Shown here piece after piece: positions 48,210 through 59,933 of a stretch of 64,000 bases of DNA (its first letter is position 1; the number at the start of each line of letters is the position of its first letter). The DNA comes from Ziziphus jujuba (lineage: Eukaryota; Streptophyta; Magnoliopsida; Rosales; Rhamnaceae): the NCBI RefSeq assembly GCF_031755915.1, contig NC_083379.1, positions 18,151,501 through 18,215,500 on the forward strand, read 5' to 3'. The translations under genes and the position numbers were made by a program. A model generated the notes under the pieces. The model saw only the letters and a list, made by a program, of their open reading frames with translations, was not told the origin of the DNA and made no database searches.

Positions 48210-49306
48210 TGATACGAACCTACGACGACCTGCTCCTAAACCCGTATTATATTATCCGGGATCTCAATTAAGTTCAAGTTCTAATGGAATGGACCTCAAC
48301 CCCTAACCAACCTGAGGTTAGAAACCTTGGTATAATGTAGACGCCACAATAGGGGATGGAAAACCTATTGATAAGTCAAGCTAAAACAACCAATTCTCTA
48401 ATGGTGTTTTAGGTGTTCTCAAAAAACAAAGAGATAATTAATCTCACAAGTAATTTCTCAATCAAATCAAAGTTGTTTTCTTATTGATAACTAAGCCTTT
48501 AAATAGGCTACAAAGCCACGAAATAAAACCCTAGAACATAAAGAAAACCAGCTATCACACATAAAGAAACCTAGTTGGCTGAAACTATACTTCCTTTCCT
48601 AATATAAGTTTGATTAATTAATTCCTTTATATTAAATTAGGAATTAATTAATTTACAATGGAAAGAATAAAATAAAAACCTTCCTAAAGTTATTTTTCTA
48701 GAAAATAAATAAATAAAAGCCAAAAAGTAATGGTAGTTTCCTAAAACAAAAAGTAAAAACAAATTAGGAAACTAAAAATACTAGCCTTTTTAATCAAGTT
48801 GACTTTGATAAATCTTTGACCTCTTTAAGCTTCAAATCAGCTTCTAGATGCTTTGTAGGATGCCAAAGAAGCTGAATATGAAGGCCCACACGTTGCCCAT
48901 GCTTGGAAAAATAAGAAAAGGCTAATACAGTAAAATACAGTAAAGCCAGCAAGCAATACAGCAAATTCGGCCAAATTGTTGATGCTGTCCGTACAAGCCC
49001 TTTTTTATTGTATTTGAGGCTGCTTTAACTTGATTCCATGACCTCTTATGCATATTTATTGAACCCATAAATCATTGGAACCATTTCATGCTTTCCGGAC
49101 TCCAAAAATGTACCAAAACCGTCACCTGGGTCCATATCTTCAAGTATGGAGAAGCTCTATTGAGATTGATTACCCCCTATATAAATACTCCCAGGTTGTC
49201 CTTAAATCTCTTAATTTGAGCTCTTGTGATTGGCCTAGTCTTCATCCATGTCGAGTCAGTACCCCAGCGGGTTATCGGTGGAGCGGGCTCGGGCGGAATC
49301 ACATCA
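48210..49306 (-). repeat. Family V element 3' LTR
   Basis: 1097 bp, with plus-strand ends TGATACGAACC and AATCACATCA. Relative to the other LTR it lacks about 40 bp near 49125 (present at 54297-54337). The pol frame on the minus strand enters this LTR and stops at 49177. Confidence 0.95.
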
Positions 49307-49839
49307 TTCCCCTCCTCTTGAAAAGGATTTGTCCTCAAATCAACATCATCACCTGCAGCAAAAGGAGTTAAATCAGCAACATTAAAGGCAGCACTCATGT
49401 TATACTCACCCGGTAAATCAAGCTTGTAGGCATTTTTGTTATTTGGCTCAAAAACTTGAAAAAGTCCATCCGTAGGCGGCATGAGCTTTGACTTTCTTTG
49501 TTTAGGAAACCTTTCCTTTCGTAAGTGCAACCATACCAATTCTCCTGGGTCAAACACTATTACAACAAAATCTAGAAATACATGCTCATTATGGTAAAAA
49601 TTACACTTTTTAAAGTTAGCAAACAATATTTTCCAAATTTTCAAATTGCCACTAAGTAAAGCTTTCAACAATGCAGATAAAGTTCTATGCAATAAAGACA
49701 TCTTTAAATAAGTATCTTTAAAATTCATGGTCAGCAATGATTTCTTATTCATAATTACTTTATTAACATTACCAAAGCTAAGATAAAAATTTATATTTTT
49801 CCTTTCTTGTCTTCCTTTTCCTTTCTCACTCAATGCCAT
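49177..49839 (-). pseudogene. Family V pol tail: RT scrap fused to integrase C-terminus
   Basis: This 220-codon open piece lies in the same frame as the upstream gag-protease segment. It holds FYLSFGNVNKVIMNKK (a second, diverged copy of a linker seen at about 50160-50110), then CNFYHNEHVFLDFVV, which resembles the RT segment KC.F....V.FLG.VV. This joins directly to VFDPGELVWLHLRKERFPKQ and ATFNVADL-type wording (AAFNVADLTPF), the integrase C-terminal domain. The pol middle is therefore deleted with the junction near 49555. The frame ends with PITRAQIKRFKDNLGVFI, reading about 130 bp into the 3' LTR. Confidence 0.88.
49307..49319 (-). other. Family V polypurine tract
   Basis: On the minus strand, AAGAGGAGGGGAA lies directly before the 3' LTR start TGATGTGATT. 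Confidence 0.85.
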
Positions 49840-49902
49840 CTCACCTTCCTCACTCTCGGCTTTTGCACCAAATTTTTCACTCTTGGTTTTATTAAAATTT
49901 TT

Positions 49903-50823
49903 TTACACAACCTGAGTATTAGAAGACTTACCTTGGATAGCAAGCTCACATTTTCCCTCTTGATTGGATGGTAGTCCACTTGGAATTTCATTTGGGAAGA
50001 CATCTCCAAATTCCTTCAAAAGAGAAATCATTGAACTTGGCAATTCAAGTTCTTCAAAGTTAGTTTGATCATTAAAATAATTTTCTTTATAAATCATGAC
50101 CAGCAAAGGTTTGTTACACTCAATAACCTTATTAATATCCCCTAAACTCAAATAAAAGTTGCTACTTGACCTTTCTTTTCTTTCTTTTTCTTTTTCCCCC
50201 TTGGATTGGCGCAAACCTTCTGATTTCCCTTCCTTCTCCAAGCTCTCGGGTTTGTCACTTTCTTTCCCCTCTCTTTCAGTTTTTCCTTGATCTTTCCACT
50301 CAATATGAGTCTTAGAAACCTTACCTTGATCAGCAACCTCATTCTTACCTTCTTGAAAGGATGGTGAAGCCGTTGGTGCTATACTTGCTTTTTCCTTGAG
50401 CTTTTCGGCTTCTCTCCATTGTTGCATTTGTAATTGGTCTTTGTAAACCTCTTTAGGAGATAATGGTTCCAACTTGACCTTCTTCCCTTTAAACCTGAAA
50501 ACAATACTATTTTCTCGACCAAAATGAGTAGCATCTTTATCAAATTTCCATGGTCTACCTAATAGTATATGTCCAGCAATCATGGGTACAATATCACATA
50601 AAACTACATCCTCATATCTACCTATATTAAATTTTACTTTGGCTTGTTTATTCACTTTTATTTCACCACTATCATTAAGCCATTGTAATCTATAAGGTTC
50701 TGGATGTTTAATAGTTATTAAGCCTAATTTATCAACTACAATGTTACTAATTACATTTGTATAACTTTCACTATCAATAATCATACTACAAATCTTACCT
50801 TGAATTTCACATCGGGTGTGGAA
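49903..50823 (-). pseudogene. Family V protease and start of reverse transcriptase
   Basis: In frame with gag beyond one stop. The segment starts with an ENIFHTRCEIQGK reading and MIIDSESYTNVISN, the retroviral-type aspartic protease motif. The family normally has a glycine where this has E (D-S/G-G to D-S-E), so the active site is damaged. HILLGRPWKFDKDATHFGR follows. A long charged linker with KGEKEKERKERSSS precedes FYLSLGDINKVI, and FGDVFPNEIPSGLPS marks the approach to the RT domain, after which sequence is lost. The frame stops at 49903 and reopens as the next piece. Confidence 0.9.
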
Positions 50824-50835
50824 GATGTTCTCTCT

Positions 50836-52193
50836 TTAAATTTCATCCTCATCTTTGTATGCAGCAAGTACTCTCCTAGAAAGCAAGTTTAATTCAGCAT
50901 TGGATGCTTGCAAGGTTTTGGGTTCATCCTCCAAGTCCTCCTCCTCTTGCTTGGCTTCATCCTCACTTTCTTCACTTTCCGATTCTAGCTCGTCATTGCC
51001 CTTTAACACCATGATTCTTCTATTCGGGCATTGGCTAGCAATGTGTCCTCCTCCCTGGCACTTAAAACACACAACATCATGAGTTCTAGAAGGTTTAGGA
51101 TCTAATTTTACCTCATTCTTTGGTGCTTGGACAGATTTGGTTCTAGTCTCCTTCCTTGGCCAGTTTGAACTTTCTTCTTTGACTTTCGGCTTTGGCTTGC
51201 TTTCGTAGATGGGATTGTTCCTCCAGCCACTTGAATTGGACCTTCCACTGTTGGAAACACCTCCAAACCATGATCTTACACCCCTCCTCTTGAATTGATG
51301 CTCTAATTTAATAGCCACATGCAACATCTCCTCCAATTCCACATATTGTTGCAATTCTAGTTGATTGGCTATTTCACGGTTCAAACCACCAAGAAATCTC
51401 GCCATTGTTGCCTCCCTATCCTCATTCATATTTAGCCTCATCATTAACATCTCCATCTCTTTGTAATAATCCTCCACGGATCCATGTCCTTGAGATAAAG
51501 ACTGAAGTCTTTGATGCAGCAACCTATGATAGTGGATGGTACGAATCGCTTCCGCATGGCTCCTTTCATTTGTCGCCATGTAGTAATCAAGTCATCACCA
51601 ACTCTCCTTCAGGTGTTTTGCTCATTGGTCCACCATTTGAGTGCATAATGTCCAAACTCCATTGCTGCCAACTTCACCTTCTTACCGTCCGAATAGTTGT
51701 GGCAGTCAAAAATCATTTCCATTTTTTCTTCCCACTTCAAATAAGCTTCGGGATCACTTTTACCCATAAAAGGTGGAATGTTAACCTTGATATTTCCCAA
51801 ATCATTATCTGTATCTTCCCTCCTATATCTTCCACGACCAGCTCTATCTTGGACAGCAAAAGTTTCGTCCATGCCTTCTTCAAAGTCTCCATCGAATGGC
51901 TCCTCATCAAATTCCTCTCTCGGTCTCTCGCGACCTCCTCGTCCTCGACCTCATCCTCCCTGGAATTCTTGCCTATTTCTTGTGTTCAGAATTCCTTGGG
52001 AAACTTCTAGCCTTCCCATCCTTTGATTCACATGCTCAACTTGAGCACTAACCCGCTATATTGACTCTAAAACAGCTCTCATGTCCATTTGGTCTCCACT
52101 CCCGGTAGCTCGGGCATCGCCATGGAATGCTACGGACTCCTCCTCATTGATCCTCAAAGGTGGATCTCCTCTCCTCATTCTTGATTCTGTCAT
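50836..52193 (-). pseudogene. Family V gag with CCHC zinc knuckle
   Basis: The likely start is ATG at 52193 (MTESRMRRGDPPLRINEEES). Stops near 52055, 51950 and 51609 and a frameshift near 51530 break it. Core wording includes KVNIPPFMGKSDPEAYLKWE, MEFGHYALKWWTNEQ, SLSQGHGSVEDYYKEMEM and MARFLGGLNREIANQLEL, a Retrotrans_gag domain. CFKCQGGGHIASQCPN is the CCHC RNA-binding knuckle at about 51075-51028. An acidic tail (LESESEESEDEAKQEEEDLE) precedes the stop. In this family gag and protease share one frame; here a single stop separates them. Confidence 0.92.
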
Positions 52194-52199
52194 GTTAGT

Positions 52200-53357
52200 A
52201 TAATAATGCAATAAAAATAAAATAGGACCTTACCAATTTCACTCCCTTACGTGTTTCACTCAAATAAGGACTCGACACTCGTGTTTGCACACTTGTTTCG
52301 GCTTTTACCCTCTTTTAAGCTCGCACTCTCTTGCCTTTTTCCACTCCAAGAATTATCTCAAAGTTCTAGTTAAACACACTTAAATACAGCAATTAGATCA
52401 CAAGTATGTTTTAATTAAACCTATCAACAAAACAGTAGCAAAAAGTAGGCAATACTGAAAGAATCCAACAAATCCTAATTTTTCGGCTTTCTAGACAAGA
52501 AAACACAAAATAATGGGAGAACGTTGGAATTTTTGAAAATTGCACCAGATGGTAATAGATTATGAGTTCAAGAATAAAATTCTAAAAAAAGAAATTCAAA
52601 TACAAACAAGAATCAAAGAGAACAAAAATATAGAAAAGTGTTGGTTGTTGTTCTTGTAATTCAAGTTTTGTATCAAATCCTTTAACTGATTCTAATCCAA
52701 ATAATTTAAGCACTCAAAATCCAAATATCCAGCAGCAAAAATAATTTCCCAGCAACTCAAATATTGAATAAATAATCAAAAAACCAGCAGCTCCAACAAA
52801 TTTCCAGCAAGCAAGTCAAACTCCAACAAACTGAAATATTTTTCCTTTTTTTTTTTTCTTTTTTTATTCGGCTTTACCTCTTCTTTTTTTTTTTTTTTTT
52901 CACTAACAGAACATAAACAACTGCAGTAGCAAGAATAATTACCAAAATTGCAATTCCAACTCCAAAACAAACACCAAACCCGTGACCTCCAAATAAACAC
53001 AAATGTGCAGCAGTTTTTTTTTTTTTTTTTTAATGTTGCCGCAAACTCTTTTTTTTTTTTTTTTTGAATATATGAATGCAAATTGCTAAGACTAAAACAG
53101 CAAAGGAAAATAAAAAAAAAAACTAAAATTAACAAGAACAATGATGAAAAACAACCAACAAACTAGGAAACAAAAATACGATAAAACTAGGAAGCCTAAT
53201 TCAACTAGGAATGGAATATTTTATTTTATTTATTTTTTTTTTTTTGATGATGCAGAATGTGTATGATGATAGAAGCAACCTTAACCTAATGCTAAAATTG
53301 CAGATTAACACAAAAATAAATAAAGTAAATAAAGATAGATCAAACCTGAACAAAATT
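52200..53357. other. Family V leader between primer site and gag
   Basis: Untranslated internal leader of about 1.2 kb, with long T/A runs (52845-52900, 53015-53065, 53110-53120, 53230-53245) and repeated CCAGCA-containing phrases at 52725-52815. The minus frame 52776-53141 is low-complexity and not a gene. Confidence 0.7.
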
Positions 53358-53371
53358 TAGCTCTGATACCA
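53358..53371 (-). other. Family V primer-binding site
   Basis: On the minus strand TGGTATCAGAGCTA lies two to three bases inside the 5' LTR; complementary to initiator tRNA-Met. Confidence 0.88.
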
Positions 53372-53373
53372 AA

Positions 53374-54509
53374 TGATACGAACCTAGGATGACCTGCTCC
53401 TAAACCCGTATTATATTAGCCCGGATCTCAATTAAGTTCAAGTCCTAATGGAATGGACCTCAACCCCTAACCAACCTGTGGTTAGAAACCTTGGTATAAT
53501 GTATACGCCACAATAGGGGATGGAAAACCTATTGATAAGTTAAGCTAAAACAACCAATTCTCTAATGGTGTTTTAGGTGTTCTCAAAGAACAAAGAGATA
53601 ATTAATCTCACAAGTAATTTCTCAATCAAATCAAAGTTGTTTTCTTATTGATAACTAAGCCTTTAAATAGGCTACAAAGCCATGAAATAAAACCCTAGAA
53701 CATAAAGAAAACCAGCTACCACACATAAAAAAACCTAGTTGGCTGAAACTATACTTCCTTTCCTAATCTAAGTTTGATTAATTAATTCCTTTATATTAAA
53801 TTAGGAATTAATTAATTTACAATGGAAAGAATAAAATAAAAACCTTCCTAAAGTTATTTTTCTAGAAAATAAATAAATAAAAGCCAAAAAGTAATGGTAG
53901 TTTCCTAAAACAAAAAGTAAAAACAAATTAGGAAACTAAAAATGCTAGCCTTTTTGATCAAGTTGACTTTGATCAATCTTTGACCTCTTTGAGCTTCAAA
54001 TCAGCTTCTAGATGCTTTATAGGATGCCAAATAAGCTGAATATGAAGGCCCACACGTTTCCCATGCTTGGAAAAATAAGAAAAGGCTAATACAGTAAAAT
54101 ACAGTAAAGCTAGCAAGCAATACAGCAAATTCGGCCACATTGTCGATGCTGTCCGTACAAGCCCTTTTTTATTGTATTTGAGGCTGCTTTAACTTGATTC
54201 CATGACCTCTTAGGCATATATATTGAACCCATAAATCATTGGAACCATTTCATGCTTTCCGGACTCCAAAAATGTACCAAAACCGTCACCCGGGTCCGTA
54301 TCGGCTTCCACCACTTGGATGCTTAGAATAGGCTTTGTATCTTCAAGTATGGACAAGCTCTGTTGAGATTGATTACCCCCTATATAAATACTTCGGGGTT
54401 GTCCTTAAATCTCTTAATTTGATCTCTTGTGATTGGCCTAGTCTTCATCCATGTCGAGTCAGTACCCCAGCAGGCTATCGGTGGAGCGGGCTCGGGCGGA
54501 ATCACATCA
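53374..54509 (-). repeat. Family V element 5' LTR
   Basis: 1136 bp, full-length partner of 48210-49306. It includes the CCACCACTTGGATGCTTAGA stretch lost from the other LTR and shared with the copies at 1-1062, 11400-12528 and, more diverged, 57011-58133. Confidence 0.95.
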
Positions 54510-54657
54510 TTAACATCCTAGGGAGATTGGAGTTATACCAAACTCAAGCAATGAATTATCTTCTATACAAGGGAATGACGCTTTAGCACGGTTAAAATAA
54601 GAGAATAAACGCGGATGGAATGCACAACAATGCATGGTCCCTTAAGGATATTGGAAT

Positions 54658-54675
54658 CTAAAGCTCTGATGCCAC
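54658..54675 (-). other. Old gypsy primer-binding site
   Basis: On the minus strand GTGGCATCAGAGCTTTAG, a one-base variant of the tRNA-Met-type site, lies beside the LTR to its right. It links 54510-56406 with the pol remnant at 45325-48204 as one element split by the family V insertion. Confidence 0.75.
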
Positions 54676-54679
54676 TCTC

Positions 54680-55188
54680 TCAGGACGCATCCAATATCCC
54701 TTATCAGAACCTTAAACAAGCCCTGATTTCAAGAAAATTATATCATACCTTCCAATAAAAAATTTAGCAGTATCTTCCTAAGGGTTGGATAAGCCATAAA
54801 ATTTTGTGCACATAAAACACACTTCTAAAAGCACCACCTTATTCATCCCACCTTATTACAAATAATTCCACAAATTTCACCACTTCAGTATAAAACAAAC
54901 AGGGAACATGAATAATATTAATTAAATAAATATCCAACATAGTATACAGAACATCATAGGGTTTACATCTAAGTAGAAAAGTTAATACAACACAAAGATA
55001 TGAAGAAATATTAAAAGATAAGAAGCAAAAGGAAAGAAAAAAGCATCTTAGAATTCAGCAACGAATAGAGATGTTGAACTCGCCCTCGGACAATTAACAT
55101 CTACTAACCTAGTTATAGGGAAATTGATTTAAAAACATGAGATGCTAATCATCTCAGTAAATGATCACAAACTACTACATACATAATA

Positions 55189-55225
<37 letters not shown>

Positions 55226-55245
55226 AGGTGATTAATAATAATAAC

Positions 55246-55278
<33 letters not shown>

Positions 55279-56406
55279 AAGTAGTTAAATAATCAGTAGG
55301 TGAACATAAAGATTTTCTCTTAAAACCTTTACCATTTCACTTAGTTGGAAATGTTCCTCTTTTTAAAACTGTTTTCGCAAAACCTATCATTTTATACCCA
55401 AAAAAATAAAGGAAATAAATAAGTAAATAAACACAAATAGAATACAAATAATTTATAATTATATTTAACATTGAAAATAATTTAATTAAAATTGAAAATA
55501 ATTTAATTAAAACTTATTAAATAAACAAATTATTAAATTTAAAATAAAATATCATAATGTAAAGTAAATTCATAAATAAAATTTGTACTAGAAAATTTTG
55601 GCATAAAAGGAAAATTTAACTCAATATATAACTTATAAAATTTTAATTAACTAAATCAACAAAATAATAAAAGAAATATTTTAATTAATTTAAAACTTAA
55701 TTCGAAATAGATAATAAAATTCATGTTAAAGCTTCAAATTCAATTAAATAATAAAATATAATAAAATGCATTTTAAAATATCAAGTTAAAATAAACAATA
55801 AAAATATGATCAAATGCAATGTAAAACATCAATTTCAAATAAATGATAAAAATATGAAAAAATATATTTTAAAACATTAATTCAAAATAAATAATATAAA
55901 TAATAAAAATATGATAAAATATGTTTTAAAACATCAATTTGAAATAAATAATAAAAACATGATTAAATACATTTTAAATTTGAATACACACAGATTGATA
56001 CACAGTAAATATTATCTCAAAAAAACTTTGTATGTTCATAACTTTTTCAAATAAATATCCAAATGTAGCATGTCACTAGTGTATGAACTCGTATCGACAA
56101 GTACTTTACAACCATATATAAGTTAAAACCAAAATTTACAAGAATAAAAAGTCAACCATGGCACTAGTTGGACAGTTTGGACTGTAATTTGTTTCGCTTA
56201 TAACTTTCAACCCACAACTCTATTTTTGAGATCCTACTAGTCCACGAACTCGAATTGATGTGTACTTTACAATGGTGTCTTAGTCAATGCAAAACTTCAT
56301 TTAGAACAAGAACTCAATGCGGCCCCACTTAGTCAATGCCGGTCAATGCGGTCAAACTCGATCAACATGAGAAAAATTCCGATGTATTTCGGGACTGGAT
56401 GTTACA
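54680..56406 (-). repeat. Old gypsy 5' LTR
   Basis: About 1.7 kb. Its start on the minus strand is TGTAACATCCAGTCCCG at 56406; the other edge is set by the primer site and is approximate. The TGTAACA(T/C)CC start and GACTAAG/GTCAATG wording resemble the Tekay-like LTR only in general style. Inside are (AT)n at 55195-55222, (TAAA)n at about 55250-55277 and several diverged repeats of a TTTTAAAACATCAATT-containing phrase at 55760-55960. No coding sequence. Confidence 0.75.
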
Positions 56407-57010
56407 TAAATGGGTCACTCTAGCTTGATTAAAACCAATTCTCCAGTCCATACTGGTAATGACATAATCGATCATCTCCCTAATACTTGCTTTACCACTT
56501 ATCTTGTTGCACTTGGTGAATGTGTTTGGTAGTCCTCATGAAATTCTTGAGAAAAAAGTGGGATTTACTAGTAAGTCTTCTTTTTCCATCCAAACTTCTC
56601 CTCCTGTTCCACCATATCATTTAAATCTCCTATAAGCACCCAAGAGCTGTTTCCCTTGCTCACAACACCTAGAAGCTCTTTCTAACAAGTTTTGGTGAAG
56701 AGCTTTTTCAATTGGACAATAGCAGAACCAACATATCCAACTAGTCCTATCCAGAGGTTGCAACAACACTCCATCAATCCACTTGGAACTATAAACAATT
56801 TTCCACTTCCAATCCTGCATCCACCACCCAATAATTCTCAAAATAAAGTCTCCTTTTCATCATTTTAAACCTTTCACTATTAATTTTGTTTCATAAAGAA
56901 ACCATGTGAGAAATGTTTTCTAACCAGAACACAAAGGCCTTGAACTATAGAAGATTTCCTTAACCCTCGACAGTTCCATGATATGATTTTCATCGGTGAG
57001 GTAGGTGTAT
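56407..57010 (-). pseudogene. LINE endonuclease remnant
   Basis: From ATG at 56993 the minus strand reads MKIISWNCRGLRKSSIVQGL, the standard start of the plant L1-type LINE endonuclease (exonuclease-endonuclease-phosphatase fold). Further on come VLIGDLNDMVEQEEKFG (GD.N motif) and EFHEDYQTHSPSA. Frameshifts and stops separate the pieces. The reverse transcriptase that should follow is cut off at 56406 by the old gypsy LTR. The part before the ATG continues at 58134 on the far side of the family V LTR. Confidence 0.85.
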
Positions 57011-58133
57011 TGATACGAACTTAGATCGATTTGCTTTTAAACTCGTATTATATTAGCTCGGATCGAAAATTAAGTTCAGTTTTTAATGGTCACCTTAACC
57101 CCTAATCATCTTGTAATTAGAAATTTGGTATATGATAAAGATGCCACAATAAATTATGGATGCCCTATTGATAATTCAAACTAAAACACTTGATTTCTAT
57201 TAGGTGTTCAAAGAAAACAAAAATAATTCTTTCTCACAAGTATTTTTCTATATGAATAATGTACTGAATATTATTGAGAAATTCAGCCCTTAAATAGGTT
57301 TCAAAAACAAAATAAAAATCCTAAAGGATTAGGCCAAAACTGACTAAGTATAGACAATTCCTAGTGTAGTTGAATTTCAATTTCCTTTCCTAATTTAATA
57401 TGGATTAATTAATTCCTTTATTTTAAATTAGAAATTAATTAATTTACAATTGAAATAATAAAATATCAACTTTTATAGTTAATTTATCCAGAAAATAATC
57501 AAAACAAAACCAAAATAAAAGATATTTTCCTAAAATAAAAAATCAAACTCAAATTAGGAAACTAGTTTACTAATTGACAACTCAGCTGTCTTTATCCAAT
57601 CATCATCTAGTTTAGTCTCCAAATCAGCTCCAATATACCATGGAAGTTGCCATATAGGATTAATATTGATTCACATATGTTGCCTCTTGATTGGAATAAG
57701 TTAAACTTGCTTGATCAACAAAAGAAGTCAAAGCCAGAACCAAAATGAGTATTTCCAACCAAAAAGAAAGCTTATGCATTGAAACTGAATTTGGATGCTT
57801 TTACTTCTGTCTTGATATGATTCCATGGCCTCTTAATGATATTTATTGAGTTCATAAAGTGTAGAATCCATTTCTTGCTGTCCGGGATACAAAAATATAC
57901 CAAAACAACTTACCAGATCTATTTCTGCTTTTGTAACTTGGATACATAAGACGGATTTTGGATCTTCAGGTATTGTCATGCCCTTTTGAGATTGAATCAC
58001 TCCTTGGATAAAACTAACCAGATTGTCCTTGAATTTTCTATCTTGTGTCATAGTGATTGATCTCATCTTTATTTGTAAAGGATCAGCACCTTAGTGAATA
58101 GTCGGTTGTATGGGTACATGCAGATTCTTATTA
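57011..58133 (-). mobile_element. Family V LTR, probably solo, inside the LINE
   Basis: A 1.12-kb diverged copy starting TGATACGAAC and ending TCTTATTA. Flanking pentamers TGTAT and GGCAT differ at two positions, so a worn target duplication is possible but not proven. LINE sequence on both sides and absence of family V internal sequence support a solo LTR. Minus frame 57833-58066 is the decayed pol tail (FVSFIQGVIQ-like wording with KFKDNLVSFIQGVIQ). Confidence 0.82.
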
Positions 58134-58560
58134 GGCATGTCAAAGCCCATTTCCTTAGCCATGACAAAAATTCCTTCACTATTAACCTCATCGCTTCCTC
58201 TTTTGGCCAGTCTCTAAAGATCTTGGAAGTTCTTCTTTAGCTAAAGCTTTGAAATGTACTTTAGGACTATCAGATAGGATTAAACTATTCTCCTTTATGG
58301 GCTTCTTCAATGAACTAAGCCCCTTTCATCAGTGAGGGAAGGTTCCTTCACTTTTCTCGAAACCATCTCATTGGTCTCAAAGCTAGGAATTTGAATTTGA
58401 AATAGGTACAAAGCTTTCTTTCTCAAGCTATGAGGAAGGGTCTAATCGATTTTGACATTGCTCAGTAATTGAGTCAAAAAAGTTTGGCTTCTCCACCTCC
58501 TCCACACAAATGCCCTCTTCCCCTGCAATTGCCATTGAACGCCCTTCTCTGCCTTTGTTT
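58134..58560 (-). pseudogene. LINE sequence upstream of the endonuclease
   Basis: Broken minus-strand frames read EGICVEEVEKPNFFDSITEQ, then SLKKPIKENSLILSDSP and EGIFVMAKEMGFDMP. The last resembles the short acidic segment ahead of the endonuclease in plant LINEs, and it points straight at the MKIISWNCRG start across the LTR insertion. Assignment rests mainly on this position. Confidence 0.5.
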
Positions 58561-59470
58561 TAGAACATTTAATCATTTGATCTAAATACAATTTATCAAA
58601 ATTTTTTATTTAATAAGTGTAAATTAAATTTTGTCAAATTTTTATTAAATAATGGTATAGGATTTCATTAAGTGCATCAAATTGCCTCATAAATTTTTGT
58701 AAACAAGGTATTCAATTTTAAAAACTAATTGGTCAAAATTTTTACATTTTCTAATCATTACTCACTAGAAATGAATTGAAACAAAATAAATATAAACTTG
58801 AGGAAGACAAATTACAAATTTTAGAACAGAGAAGCAAACATGCAAAGTTATATGTACATATATTTATATACTAAGAAAAGCTATTTTGCCCAAAATAAAT
58901 CCCCTTTTATTTTTGTAGTTTATTGATATTTTAGATGATTATATTTATCAATTTCAAATTTATATAACATCAAATCGACATATAAAATAAAAGAGCAATT
59001 TTATAATAAGACATATAAAAATAATAATTTTTTATAAAATTGTTGTCAATATTATCATATAAAAAATATAATTTTTTTAAAAAATATCATTTTTAATGTG
59101 CTTATTTATTGAAACCATATAGATATAGGTATGATGGAAAAATTATAAAATATTTACTGATTGCCTGTCAATTTTTTTTTTTCGTTTTTGGGTCTATTCT
59201 AATTGTTTGTCATTCTCACAAATTTCTTGTCTAGTTTGAAAATTTTTATATTTATTCTCTGTTATTGGTTAGAAAAATAAAACAAACAAAATATGTGGAA
59301 CAATTAAAAAAAGAAAAACTTTTAAGTACATGAAAAAATTTTTGAACTGGAAGGTACATTTTCATTTAAAAAAAAAAAGAAAAAAAAAGAAAAAAAGAGA
59401 AAATAGAATGTACATCTTATTAAAATAAATTAATAAATATGACGTTTGTGTTGTACAAGTGAGTAAAAGT
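58561..59470. other. AT-rich intergenic DNA upstream of the gene
   Basis: No coding or repeat family recognised. It contains an A-run-rich block at 59365-59405. Confidence 0.5.
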
Positions 59471-59933
59471 TGGGTGTCTTTGCGGGGAGTTCTGAGGACA
59501 TCCAATAGCGAGTTAAATCGAAAGGTTAGCAGACAGCATCGTGCGTGTAGAAACTTGACGAACCGTACGGAACGAACAGAAGGGAAGAAAGCTTGCAAAA
59601 GTGAAAGAGGTTCCTCCATTTGAAGCCCAAATTGTAGCGAGAGAAAGAGAAAGCAGAGGAGGTTGAGGCCCCGTGACCGCGAGTGTTACATCGGAGACAC
59701 AAAGATACCGATACAGAGAGAGAGAGTTTCAGAACCCCCCTCAAAATTCGTATTCATTGAAATCACCATCTTTATCTTCTTTTTTTTTTTTGGTTTTTTT
59801 TTAATCTATTCCTATTCAGACATCCCTACCATTTGGATTCACAGGGGGGCTTCCGTAGTTTCTCTCTCTCTCTCTGTCTCTCTCTCTGTCTTTCCTCTCT
59901 CCTTAAAGTTGTAACCCAATTTACCAAACGCAA
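59471..59933 (+). promoter_or_regulatory. Probable promoter and 5' leader of the downstream gene
   Basis: GC content rises sharply here relative to the preceding kilobase. There is a CCAAT at 59501-59505, GA-rich runs at 59638-59660 and 59716-59728, and a pyrimidine-rich (CT)n leader at 59861-59902, a common feature of plant 5' leaders. No convincing TATA box at a fixed distance was seen, so the transcription start is not assigned. Confidence 0.45.

Larger units (their letters stand above)
48210..54509 (-). mobile_element. Family V gypsy element, most of pol deleted
   Basis: A 6.3-kb element bounded by direct LTRs (48210-49306 and 53374-54509) and a perfect 5-bp duplication TTAAC (48205-48209 and 54510-54514). 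Minus orientation is fixed by the tRNA-Met-type primer site at 53358-53371 and a purine tract at 49307-49319. The inside encodes gag, protease, the beginning of RT, a scrap of later RT and the integrase C-terminal domain; the catalytic parts of RT, RNase H and integrase are missing. It is therefore non-autonomous. The LTRs are very similar apart from a deletion of about 40 bp, so this is the youngest-looking insertion in the window. It sits inside the old gypsy element. Confidence 0.95.

Noticed and set aside
52776..53141. 121-codon minus-strand frame rich in K and F
   Set aside because: It lies in the T/A-run leader of the family V element and is low-complexity only.
55195..55277. (AT)n and (TAAA)n tract as an origin or matrix-attachment site
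   Set aside because: Simple repeats inside an old LTR give no specific evidence for either.
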